NCBI GenBank assembly: GCA_016711215.1
Contig: JADJTL010000003.1
Span: 248,001 to 312,000, forward strand
From: Pseudomonadota bacterium
Lineage (GTDB): Bacteria; Myxococcota_A; Polyangia; GCA-2747355
Length of the DNA: 64,000 nt
Direction of reading: 5' to 3'
Under the pieces are notes generated by a model that saw only the letters and a list, made by a program, of their open reading frames with translations, did not search any database and had not been told where the DNA came from. Shown in pieces: positions 54,696 to 61,793 of the stretch. How positions within the stretch are numbered: position 1 is the stretch's first letter; each line of letters opens with the position of its first letter. Position numbers and translations under genes: made by a program.

Positions 54696-54783
54696 GCTCC
54701 CTGGCGGCAGCGCCCGCGCTGAAGGCTGAAGCTGAAGGCCGGCCTACCGCGTCCTCGCTCCGCGGGCGCGTGGTCGGTTTCGC

Positions 54784-54825
54784 GCACTGCATTGAATGCA
54801 CTGCATTGAATGCACTTCATTGAAA
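54784..54825. repeat. 14-bp tandem repeat, 3 copies, over the rhomboid start codon
   Basis: GCACTGCATTGAAT is repeated at 54784 and 54798, and a third copy with two changes runs to 54825. The rhomboid ATG (54810) lies at the junction of copies two and three, and copy one supplies another ATG at 54796 in a different frame. Confidence 0.93.
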
Positions 54826-55748
54826 TAGAGCCCTTGCTCACCGAGGCCGAGGCCCGCGCGCTCGGCCTCGTGCTGGCCAGCGCGGGAATCCTCTACTCCC
54901 TGCGCCCTTCCCTCAGCGACGACGAAGCCGCAGCTGGCGCCGGTGCGCCCTCGCACTGGTCGCTCGCCGTCTTGCACCGCCAGGTCGATGAGGCGCGTGC
55001 GCTGATCGCCGAGGAACGCGCCACTGCCGCGCCTGAGCTCGCGGACGCCGCGGAGCCCGCGCCGCTGCTTGGCCGCAAGAACTCAAGCGCCTGGGTCATC
55101 GGCCTGATCCTCGTCAACGTGCTGATCTGGCAAGCCCTCGAGCGTGCCGGTGGCTCGACCCGCCACGACGTGCTGCTGCGCTTTGGCGCGATCACTGCGG
55201 AGCGGCTGAAGGCCGGTCAGTGGTGGCGCTCGATCACCGCCGTCTTTCTCCACATCGGCAGCACCCACCTGGTTGCCAACTGCGTCGTGCTCTTGGTGCT
55301 CGGACTGCTCGCGCTACGCAGCTGGGGACCGGGACGAATGCTCTTCCTCTTCGTGGCCGCCGGCTGCGGGGGCAACTGGGTCGGCTACGTCTTCGGCGAT
55401 CCACTCGCGCTCAAGGCTGGCGCCTCGGGCGCGATCCTTGGCCTGCTGGGTGGCCTCGCCGGGGCACGCCTGCGCGAGCTGCTGCGGCGGGGTCAGCGCT
55501 CGCGCTATCGCCTTTGGCACATTCCCGCGATGGTGCTCGCCTTTTACGGGCTGGTGATCGGCGTCAGCCCCGAATCCGATCACGTCGCCCATATCGGCGG
55601 GCTCTTGACGGGTACCCTGGTGGCGCTGGGCTGGCCCCTTCCGGGAAGCCTCAGCCTGCGAGGCGAGCGGACGCTGCAGTGGCTGCTCGCCGCCGCAGCG
55701 CTGGTCGCCAGCGCGCTCGCTGCCTACCTTGCGCTGAGTGCTCGCTGA
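54810..55748 (+). CDS. Rhomboid intramembrane serine protease
   Basis: 312 residues. A soluble N-terminus of about 90 residues is followed by seven or so membrane helices. Active-site elements are intact: WRSITAVFLHIGSTHLVANC (helix 2, His and Asn), the nucleophile Ser in KAGASGAILGLLGG (about residue 206), and the catalytic His in DHVAHIGGLLTG (about 261). It should cleave membrane-spanning substrates. There is no clear ribosome site, since the start lies in a tandem repeat, so the true start could be slightly downstream. It contrasts with the inactive relative at 3312. Confidence 0.9.
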   Translation: MHFIEIEPLLTEAEARALGLVLASAGILYSLRPSLSDDEAAAGAGAPSHWSLAVLHRQVDEARALIAEERATAAPELADAAEPAPLLGRKNSSAWVIGLILVNVLIWQALERAGGSTRHDVLLRFGAITAERLKAGQWWRSITAVFLHIGSTHLVANCVVLLVLGLLALRSWGPGRMLFLFVAAGCGGNWVGYVFGDPLALKAGASGAILGLLGGLAGARLRELLRRGQRSRYRLWHIPAMVLAFYGLVIGVSPESDHVAHIGGLLTGTLVALGWPLPGSLSLRGERTLQWLLAAAALVASALAAYLALSAR

Positions 55749-55767
55749 AGCCGCGAGCCAGGTGTGA

Positions 55768-56910
55768 TCAGTAGCCGGACTGGGCGCAGATCCCGCCCGC
55801 GGCGGTTGGCATTACGCCCATCGGAACACCAGTATCCACCGCGCTGATGGTTGCGGAATCGGTGGAGTTGACGCGGATCTCTGCGATCTCGAAGGTCTCC
55901 CCCCACGACAACGAATCGCCGTCCTCGACCATCCGCAGGACGATCGCGCGCGCCGTCGGCAGCTTGGCCCCGGCGAGATCGATCAGCTCCTCGCCTCCGG
56001 ACCCCATGAGCTTGGAGGCTACGAACTGCCAGCCCTGCGGATCGCTGCTCGAGACGGGCGAGGTCGGCAGGTCGCCCGGGGTGGCCCCCGAAGCCACCGC
56101 CACCTGGTACTCGCTGGCGTAGGTCCTCCCCGAGGCGCTGCGCGCGTCCTTCCAGACGACCGCGATCGATGAGAGCGGGTAGGCCTTGTCCAGCGCGAGG
56201 TGGATCTGCACCGGTATGTCGCTGAGCGCATTTGCGCCCCACCCACTCCAGTCCGTCTCCGATTCATAACGCGCATAGGTCGCCGGATTGCCGTCGACCA
56301 TCGCCTCGGCGCTGCCGCTCGTCGACGCCAGCGCCTGGGCAGGGGCGTGCTCGGAGACCACCTTCACCACGCGCACCGGAACGCTGGAACCGCTGGCCGC
56401 GCCAAGTTCACCAGCCGTGCGTAGGACGGTGGCCTCGGCAAGCGCAAGGCCACGCTGGGCTGCACAGCCGACCTGGCGGGTGATGGTCTGTCGGGCGGGC
56501 GGACTCTGGCGGTGCTCCCCGTTTACATAGACCGAAATGGCGTTCGGCCCCTGGGCCAGACCGACCGCGACACAGAAGCGACCCGTCTGCGCGTTCGAGA
56601 CGGTGACCCAGGACCCGAGCGGCGTGGTGCCGACGATCGTCTGCCCGGCGAGCGCCCGACCGGTGATGGCGACGTCCTCGGCGCAGGTCACGGCCTGCGC
56701 CACCGGATCGAGCAAGGGTGCGCTGAGGACAGCGCTCGTATCGGGGGTGTTCGGGGAGCCAAGGACGCCGGCATCGACCTCGAAGATGCTGGGCGCGTGG
56801 CCCTCGCCGAGCCCGCAACCACCCCAAGAGCCGACGACGACGAGCGCGACCAGTGGCAAACCCACCAATCGTGCCCAAGCCTGCCCTCCGCGCGTTGCCA
56901 CCTGCCACAT
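55768..56910 (-). CDS. Lipoprotein with discoidin (F5/8 type C)-like domain
   Basis: 380 residues from the ATG at 56910. The signal LVGLPLVALVVVGSWGGC suggests a lipoprotein. A carbohydrate-binding-type beta domain (about 70-135, with GRALAGQTIVGTTPLGSWVTV, in part) is followed by a galactose-binding/discoidin fold (about 170-350; AEAMVDGNPATYARYES, VQIHLALDKAYPLSSIAVVWKDA, in part, EIAEIRVNS). It is probably surface-exposed and may bind sugars. Several in-frame ATGs upstream lie inside a 21-bp repeat; the chosen start has the best spacing to GGAG. It converges with the rhomboid gene. Confidence 0.8.
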   Translation of the reverse strand: MWQVATRGGQAWARLVGLPLVALVVVGSWGGCGLGEGHAPSIFEVDAGVLGSPNTPDTSAVLSAPLLDPVAQAVTCAEDVAITGRALAGQTIVGTTPLGSWVTVSNAQTGRFCVAVGLAQGPNAISVYVNGEHRQSPPARQTITRQVGCAAQRGLALAEATVLRTAGELGAASGSSVPVRVVKVVSEHAPAQALASTSGSAEAMVDGNPATYARYESETDWSGWGANALSDIPVQIHLALDKAYPLSSIAVVWKDARSASGRTYASEYQVAVASGATPGDLPTSPVSSSDPQGWQFVASKLMGSGGEELIDLAGAKLPTARAIVLRMVEDGDSLSWGETFEIAEIRVNSTDSATISAVDTGVPMGVMPTAAGGICAQSGY

Positions 56911-56995
56911 CGCTGTTGCTCCGCCCATTCGCGCTGCTGCTCCGGCCATTCGCGCTGCTGCTCCGGCCATTCGCGCTGCTGCTCCGGCCATTCGC
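56911..56995. repeat. 21-bp tandem repeat carrying in-frame start codons
   Basis: Four repeats on the minus strand each contain GGAGC and an ATG in frame with the discoidin gene (5' bases of the ATGs at 56991, 56970, 56949, 56928, then 56910). The last step is 18 bases instead of 21, which brings GGAG to eight bases from the final ATG. The 414-bp gap 56911-57324 otherwise holds an inverted repeat and the NFU promoter. Confidence 0.93.
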
Positions 56996-57097
56996 GCTTG
57001 CGCCTGCCACGCTCTGATCCAGGCGGCTCCAAGGGCCGTCGGCCGGCTTGAATGCAAAGGGCGGACCGCTGGCGCGCCAAGCCCTTCAATCGAGTTA

Positions 57098-57112
57098 TTC
57101 AAGTAGCTTGAA
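57098..57112. promoter_or_regulatory. Inverted repeat TTCAAG-TAG-CTTGAA
   Basis: A perfect dyad with 6-base arms in the divergent region between the discoidin lipoprotein and NFU genes, in a locally AT-richer patch. It could be an operator; no matched -10/-35 pair is adjacent. Confidence 0.4.
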
Positions 57113-57271
57113 GCCTTCGGCGGGACTGGAATGCAGGGCAAGGCGAGGGCCCAGCCACGGTCGCCTGGCCCCGACGCGCTCGCGACCTGGCCACTGCGCT
57201 TGCCGTCGAGCGCTGCGCGACGGCAGGGGCGCGGGCCCGCCGACCACTGCGCCAAGGCCCCGCGCGGACGC

Positions 57272-57300
57272 TGGCCGACCCTGAGTCGGCACGCTATAGT
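57272..57300 (+). promoter_or_regulatory. Putative promoter of the NFU gene
   Basis: TATAGT (57295-57300) is 17 bases after TGGCCG (57272-57277), 25 bases before the ATG at 57325. The same -10 occurs upstream of the NtrC-type gene. Confidence 0.42.
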
Positions 57301-57324
57301 CGCCCCGCATTGGAGGAGCGCCTG

Positions 57325-57657
57325 ATGAGCACGATCGAGCAAGAGCAGGGCGGCGGCGCGCCGCAGGTAGCAACGGGCGGAGCGGTCGAGCTTCGACAGC
57401 GGATCCAGCGCGTGATCGACGACCAGATTAACCCCGCGGTGGCGATGCACGGCGGCGTGATCTCGCTGGTCGAGGTCAAGGACCGCAAGGCCTACGTTCA
57501 CATGGGTGGCGGCTGCCAGGGCTGCGGTATGGCGGCGATGACGCTATCCGCCGGTGTCCAGTCCCTGTTACTGGAGGAGATACCTGAGCTGGAGGCGGTG
57601 GTCGACATGACCAATCACGCCGATGGCGACACGCCCTATTTCCCCGGCAGCGAGTAG
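57325..57657 (+). CDS. NFU-type iron-sulfur cluster scaffold protein
   Basis: 110 residues. The NifU C-terminal domain spans about 20-100: LRQRIQRVIDDQINPAVAMHGG, in part, then GGGCQGCGMAAMTL with the CxxC that binds a labile [4Fe-4S] cluster, and the closing segment IPELEAVVDMTNH. It hands Fe-S clusters to apoproteins such as the PFOR encoded at 4304. A ribosome site GGAGGAG (57312-57318) precedes the ATG. There is no N-terminal IscU-like or A-type domain. It overlaps the convergent DUF2934 gene by 22 bases. Confidence 0.93.
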   Translation: MSTIEQEQGGGAPQVATGGAVELRQRIQRVIDDQINPAVAMHGGVISLVEVKDRKAYVHMGGGCQGCGMAAMTLSAGVQSLLLEEIPELEAVVDMTNHADGDTPYFPGSE

Positions 57658-57851
57658 CGCTCCGTCGGCAGCGCGCGCGGCTCGCCGACCAACTCCTTCA
57701 GTCCATAGCGTCGCCAGCCCTGCAGCAGCAGGAGGCGCTCGGCCTCGATCCAATCCTCGAGGCTGGCGCCGTCGCGCGCGCCGCGATCGATCCAGAGCTG
57801 ATAGGCGCGCTCACGGATGGCTTGTTCGTCGAGGACTCTGAGCGTGGCCAT
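57636..57851 (-). CDS. DUF2934 small protein
   Basis: 71 residues from the ATG at 57851, preceded by GGGAG. Residues about 10-40 match DUF2934 (IRERAYQLWIDRGARDG, LEDWIEAERLLL), a short helical domain with alternating aromatic and acidic residues found widely in proteobacteria. Function is unknown. It follows the cyclophilin gene on the same strand after 56 bases and may be co-transcribed. Its end overlaps the NFU gene. Confidence 0.82.
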   Translation of the reverse strand: MATLRVLDEQAIRERAYQLWIDRGARDGASLEDWIEAERLLLLQGWRRYGLKELVGEPRALPTERYSLPGK

Positions 57852-57907
57852 GCGCGACTCCCGCCTGCCGTCCCCGGGGCCGGCTCCGGCACGGGTCATT
57901 CCTCGGA

Positions 57908-58411
57908 TTAATCGACCAACGTCGCCGTCTCGATCACGACGTCTTTCTGCGGGCAATCCTGGCTGAAGGGGCCGCGGCTGCCCGTGGGCACCGCCTTGAT
58001 CTTATCGACGACCTCCATCCCCGCGCTGACGCGCCCGACCACGGCGTAGCCGTACTTCTCCGGCGTCTTGCCCTTGTGGTCGAGGAAGGCGTTGTCTGCC
58101 ACGTTGATGAAGAACTGCGACGTGGCGCTATCGACCTCGGAGGTGCGCGCCATCGCCACCGTGCCATTCAGGTTCTTCAGACCATTCGCGGCCTCGTTGG
58201 CGATCGGGGCGCGCGTCGGCCGCTTGCGCAGCTGCGCATCGTAGCCGCCGCCCTGAATCATGAAGCCGTCGATCACCCGATGAAAGATCGTGCCGTCGTA
58301 GTGCTTGGCCTGCACGTAGTCGACCATGTTCTTGGCCGAAACGGGCGCCTTCTCGTCATCGAGCTCGAGCATGATCTCGCCGAGGCTCGTGACCAACTTG
58401 ACCTTGCGCAT
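57908..58411 (-). CDS. Cyclophilin-type peptidyl-prolyl isomerase
   Basis: 167 residues from the ATG at 58411, which has GGGAGG five bases upstream. The cyclophilin motifs are TIFHRVIDGFMIQGGG (catalytic Arg), GTVAMARTSEVDSATSQFFI and FLDHKGKTPEKYGYAVVGRV, each in family order. There is no signal peptide, so it is a cytoplasmic PpiB-type enzyme that speeds prolyl isomerisation. An N-terminal extension to 58468 is rejected. Confidence 0.96.
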   Translation of the reverse strand: MRKVKLVTSLGEIMLELDDEKAPVSAKNMVDYVQAKHYDGTIFHRVIDGFMIQGGGYDAQLRKRPTRAPIANEAANGLKNLNGTVAMARTSEVDSATSQFFINVADNAFLDHKGKTPEKYGYAVVGRVSAGMEVVDKIKAVPTGSRGPFSQDCPQKDVVIETATLVD

Positions 58412-58565
58412 GCGTCCTCCCGGAAAAAGCGTGTGCGGCAGCATTCCAGAGCTGAGGGTCGGACGCAAGCGGGAGCCGCTGCGCGACTGGCGGGCTGCGG
58501 CGACTGGCGGGCTGCCGCCGCCCCTCCAGCGGCCGGGAGCACGCGCATTGCTTCACGCGGGGGCC

Positions 58566-59504
58566 TCAGATCACGGCGGCGACGGAGCGCCCCTCATGAA
58601 CGCTGCGAATCACCCCGGCGAGCAGGCCCGCTACCGAAACCACGGTGATCTTGTCGATCTGCTTCTCCTGGGGCAGCGGGATCGTATCGCTGGTGATCAG
58701 CTCCATGACCTTGGAGCGATTCAAGCGCTCGACGCCGGAGCCCGAGAGCACTGGGTGCGTCACCGCCGCGCGCACCGTGCGGGCACCGCTGGTAACGAGC
58801 AAATCGGCCGCCTCGGTGATCGTCGCGCCCGTATCGATGATGTCGTCGACGAGGACGCAGTCGCGTCCCTTGACCTCGCCGACCAGCCGCATCGACTTCA
58901 TCTTCGAGGGCGCGCCGCGGCGGCGGTCGATCATCGCGATCGAGCCGGCCATGCCCTTGGCGATCTCGCCGGCGCGTTCGACGCCACCCGCGTCCGGCGC
59001 CACGACCACCGGCTCCTCGAGCTTCAGCGCGCAGAGGTGGTCGATCAAGATGCGCGCGCTGCGCTGCAGGTGGTCGACGGGCACATCGAAGAAGCCCGGA
59101 ATCTGCCGCGCATGCAGGTCGATGGTGATCACGCGATCGACGCCGACGGCGGCCAGCAGCGTGGCGACGACCTTGGCCGAGATCGGCCCGCGCTTGCCAT
59201 CGAGGTGATCCTGTCGGCTATAGCCGAAATACGGGATCACGGCGTGAACCCGCGCGGCCGAAGCGCGTCTACACGCGTCGATCAGCAGGAGCAGCTCCAT
59301 GATGTGATCGTTGCCCGGATAGCAGGTCGACTGCACCACGAAGACATCGTGCGCCCGCACGCTCTCGTTGAGCGCGATGCTGACCTCGCCGTCGGAGAAG
59401 CGCTTGACATGGGCGTCACCGAGGGGAACGCCCAGCTCCCGGGCGATCCGATGCGCCAAGGCGGGATTGGAGCTGCCGGAGAAGACCTTGGGTGCTAACG
59501 ACAT
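58566..59504 (-). CDS. prs: Ribose-phosphate pyrophosphokinase
   Basis: 312 residues from the ATG at 59504, preceded by AAGGAG. It makes PRPP from ribose 5-phosphate and ATP for nucleotide, His and Trp synthesis. Motifs are KVFSGSSNPALAHRIA, RFSDGEVSIALNESVRAHDV, in part, DLHARQIPGFFDVPVDHL and the PRPP loop CVLVDDIIDTGATI. A much longer frame upstream is low-complexity and is rejected. It is divergent from mutH, across a region holding a 30-bp palindrome. Confidence 0.98.
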   Translation of the reverse strand: MSLAPKVFSGSSNPALAHRIARELGVPLGDAHVKRFSDGEVSIALNESVRAHDVFVVQSTCYPGNDHIMELLLLIDACRRASAARVHAVIPYFGYSRQDHLDGKRGPISAKVVATLLAAVGVDRVITIDLHARQIPGFFDVPVDHLQRSARILIDHLCALKLEEPVVVAPDAGGVERAGEIAKGMAGSIAMIDRRRGAPSKMKSMRLVGEVKGRDCVLVDDIIDTGATITEAADLLVTSGARTVRAAVTHPVLSGSGVERLNRSKVMELITSDTIPLPQEKQIDKITVVSVAGLLAGVIRSVHEGRSVAAVI

Positions 59505-59628
59505 CGAAGCTCCTTGCGGATCGCGGGCGATGATCAAACCGCACACCGGACGCTGACCGCTCCCCGGCGGCGCGGCATTGTTGCCGGGCCACGGGTCGCG
59601 ACGCAAGGACCTCGCGCGCGGGGTGTCG

Positions 59629-59658
59629 CGCGCGGGGCGCTCGCGAGCGCCCCGCGCG
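59629..59658. promoter_or_regulatory. 30-bp perfect palindrome between prs and mutH
   Basis: Fifteen-base arms with no spacer (left 59629-59643, right 59644-59658), almost equidistant from the prs start (125 bases) and the mutH start (129 bases). Between divergent genes a terminator is not expected, so a shared operator or a cruciform element is likelier. Confidence 0.7.
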
Positions 59659-59786
59659 GGCCGGCAGCCGCAGGGGCGCGTTGACGCGCTCGCGGCGCTG
59701 GCAGCAACATCGGCCGGTAATCCCGATCGGGCCGTCCCGGCGCGCTCGCCCCCTCCGCGAGCTCGCCGATCGGGGGAGGGGAAGTC

Positions 59787-60488
59787 GTGCCAACTCGACG
59801 CGTGCGCCAGCTCAAGCTGCCCGTCACCGGACCCCAAAGCCTGGAGGCGCTGCTGACCCGGGCCGGGGCCCTGCAGGGGGCGACGATCGGCGCGGTAGCC
59901 GCTCGTTGCGGGGTCTCGCTCGAGCGCGGTAGGGCCGGCCATAAGGGCCGCGTCGGCGAGCTGATCGAGCGCGCCCTCGGCGCCAGCGCGCAAAGCCTCG
60001 ACCTGCCCGACTTCCCGCAGCTCGGCGTCGAGCTCAAGACGGTACCGCTCGATGCGCTGGGGCGGGTGCGCGAGTCGACCTTCGTCTGCACGATCGACCT
60101 GCTGCGGGCTGCCGACGAAGTATGGGAGGGCTCGCGCTTGTGGAGCAAGCTGCGCTGCGTCCTCTGGGTACCGGTCGAGCCGGCGGGCAGCGCGCCGCTG
60201 GCGCTGCGGCGCCTTGGACGCGCGCTGCTGTGGCGGCCGAGCGCCGCGGAGGAGGCCCTGCTGAGGGCCGATTGGACGGCGCTGATCGGGCTGATCGCGG
60301 TCGGCGGCGTCGAGGAGCTGAGCGCCCACCTCGGCGAGGCCCTACAGGTGCGGCCCAAGGCGGCCGACGGACGGGCGCGGACGAGCGCCCGCGGTCCTGA
60401 TGGCGAGGCGCTCGCGGCGATGCCGCGCGCCTTCTACCTGCGTGCGCGCTTCACGGAAGCGCTGCTCTGGTCGCTGACGGCCCGCTGA
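59787..60488 (+). CDS. mutH: MutH/Sau3AI-family DNA nicking endonuclease
   Basis: 233 residues starting at GTG 59787, with GGAGGGG upstream. The similarity to enterobacterial MutH, as I know it, runs the whole length: GHKGRVGELIERALGASA, the nuclease motif D-(x)n-E-x-K in DFPQLGVELKTVPLDALGR, STFVCTIDLL, RCVLWVPVE, GRALLWRPSAAEE, LQVRPKAADGRA and PRAFYLRARFTEALL. MutH nicks the unmethylated GATC strand next to a mismatch, acting with MutS, MutL and Dam. None of those is in the window. It has been known mainly from Gammaproteobacteria, so its presence here suggests transfer or a stand-alone role. Confidence 0.93.
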   Translation: MPTRRVRQLKLPVTGPQSLEALLTRAGALQGATIGAVAARCGVSLERGRAGHKGRVGELIERALGASAQSLDLPDFPQLGVELKTVPLDALGRVRESTFVCTIDLLRAADEVWEGSRLWSKLRCVLWVPVEPAGSAPLALRRLGRALLWRPSAAEEALLRADWTALIGLIAVGGVEELSAHLGEALQVRPKAADGRARTSARGPDGEALAAMPRAFYLRARFTEALLWSLTAR

Positions 60489-60618
60489 CCGCTGGCTGAC
60501 GCTGCGCGATCCGCGGCGGGGCAGTTTTCACGCTGCGAGCCCCACGAAAGCTGTGCTAGGTCAAACCTCCCCCACGAACGGTTCAAACCGCAGCGAGCAG
60601 CGAGAGATGGAGGCAGGG

Positions 60619-61566
60619 ATGGGCAACGACTGGAACGCACTGCTGGTCGAAGATCACGAGCGCACAGAGCGCGTATTGGCGGCGATGGAGAAGGCGTTCG
60701 CCGCGCCGCAAGCGCCCGCGCCGGCGCTGGTCGAGCAGCTGCGCAGGTATCTATGCCAATACGTCGAGCAATGCCACAACCGCAAGGAGGAGGAGCACCT
60801 CTTCCCCCGGCTCGAGGCGCGGGGGCTACCGCGCGCCGGCGGCCCGCTGGCGGTGATGCTGGCCGAGCACGAGCAGGTACGCGAGCACCTGGCGCGGCTC
60901 GACCCCCTGGCCCGCGCCTACAGCGCCGGCGACAGCGGTCAGCTCGCGCCGCTGCGCGTCGTCTTCACCGACTACGCCGCGCTGTGCAAGAGCCACTTCT
61001 GGAAGGAGAACGACATCCTCTATCCGATGGCGCGGCGGCTGCTCGATCCAAGCGACGCCGAGGCTGTCGTCACCGGGATTGAGCAGCTCGAGCGGGCGCT
61101 CGCGCCGGCGAGCCGAGCGTCCTACTACGCGCTGGCTGACGAGATCATCGCCGCGAGCGCGCTGCGCGACCTCTCCTTCAACCTCGATCCAGAGGTGATG
61201 GCGGCGCTGCTCAACACGCTGCCGCTGGAGCTCTCGTTCGTCGACCACGAGGATACTGTGCGCTACTTTAGCCACGAGCTGGCACCCAAGATCTTCCCGC
61301 GGACCCGCGGTGCGATCGGCACCAAGGTCCAAGACTGCCACCCCGCCCACAGTGTGGATCTGGTCGAACGCATTCTCGCCGATTTCAAGGCCGGGCGCCG
61401 CGAGGTCGCAGCGTTCTGGATCGACCTCAACGGACGCAAGATCCACATTCGCTACTGGCCGGTCCGCGACCCGCAGGGGCGCTATCTCGGCTGCCTCGAA
61501 ACGGTGCAGGACGTCACCGGCATCCAGCAGCTCGTCGGCCAGCACCGCCTCCTGGACGAGCAGTAG
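60619..61566 (+). CDS. Hemerythrin-like domain - PAS domain protein
   Basis: 315 residues from ATG 60619, preceded by GGAGG (60609-60613). Residues about 5-140 are a hemerythrin-like di-iron domain with His ligands in LLVEDHERTE, CHNRKEEEHLFP, EHEQVREHL and SHFWKENDILYP. A DUF438-like linker leads to a PAS domain (about 200-305; LPLELSFVDHEDTVRYFS, VERILADFKAGRREVAAFWI, in part, YLGCLETVQDVTGIQ). Such proteins sense oxygen, nitric oxide or iron and pass it to the PAS domain. No output domain is attached. Confidence 0.93.
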   Translation: MGNDWNALLVEDHERTERVLAAMEKAFAAPQAPAPALVEQLRRYLCQYVEQCHNRKEEEHLFPRLEARGLPRAGGPLAVMLAEHEQVREHLARLDPLARAYSAGDSGQLAPLRVVFTDYAALCKSHFWKENDILYPMARRLLDPSDAEAVVTGIEQLERALAPASRASYYALADEIIAASALRDLSFNLDPEVMAALLNTLPLELSFVDHEDTVRYFSHELAPKIFPRTRGAIGTKVQDCHPAHSVDLVERILADFKAGRREVAAFWIDLNGRKIHIRYWPVRDPQGRYLGCLETVQDVTGIQQLVGQHRLLDEQ

Positions 61567-61793
61567 GCCGCGCGGGCCCGTCCCTCCGCCCCGGGCGAAG
61601 CGTGGTCAGGGCGTCTCGATGCCTTCGGCCATGACCTCGGCGCCGTCGCCGCGGCTCGCCTCGAACTTTCGCGAATAAACTTGTCGGCTTGCGCTGATCT
61701 CTCGCCCCGCGGCGATCGCGCCGATCTTTCTCTTTTACCACTAATGTAAGCGTCCGTACTGTTGCTTTACCGATTATAACCATGGAGGCCACG

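Noticed and set aside
57325..57657. Nitrogen-fixation locus suggested by nifJ and the NifU-like domain
   Set aside because: No nifHDK or nifB is present; PFOR and NFU proteins have general roles in pyruvate and Fe-S metabolism.
59629..59658. 30-bp palindrome as a Rho-independent terminator
   Set aside because: It lies between divergent starts, not after a stop, and has no T-tract.
59505..60329. N-terminal extension of prs by about 275 codons
   Set aside because: Low-complexity Arg/Ala sequence overlapping mutH on the other strand; the ATG at 59504 has a good ribosome site and gives standard Prs length.
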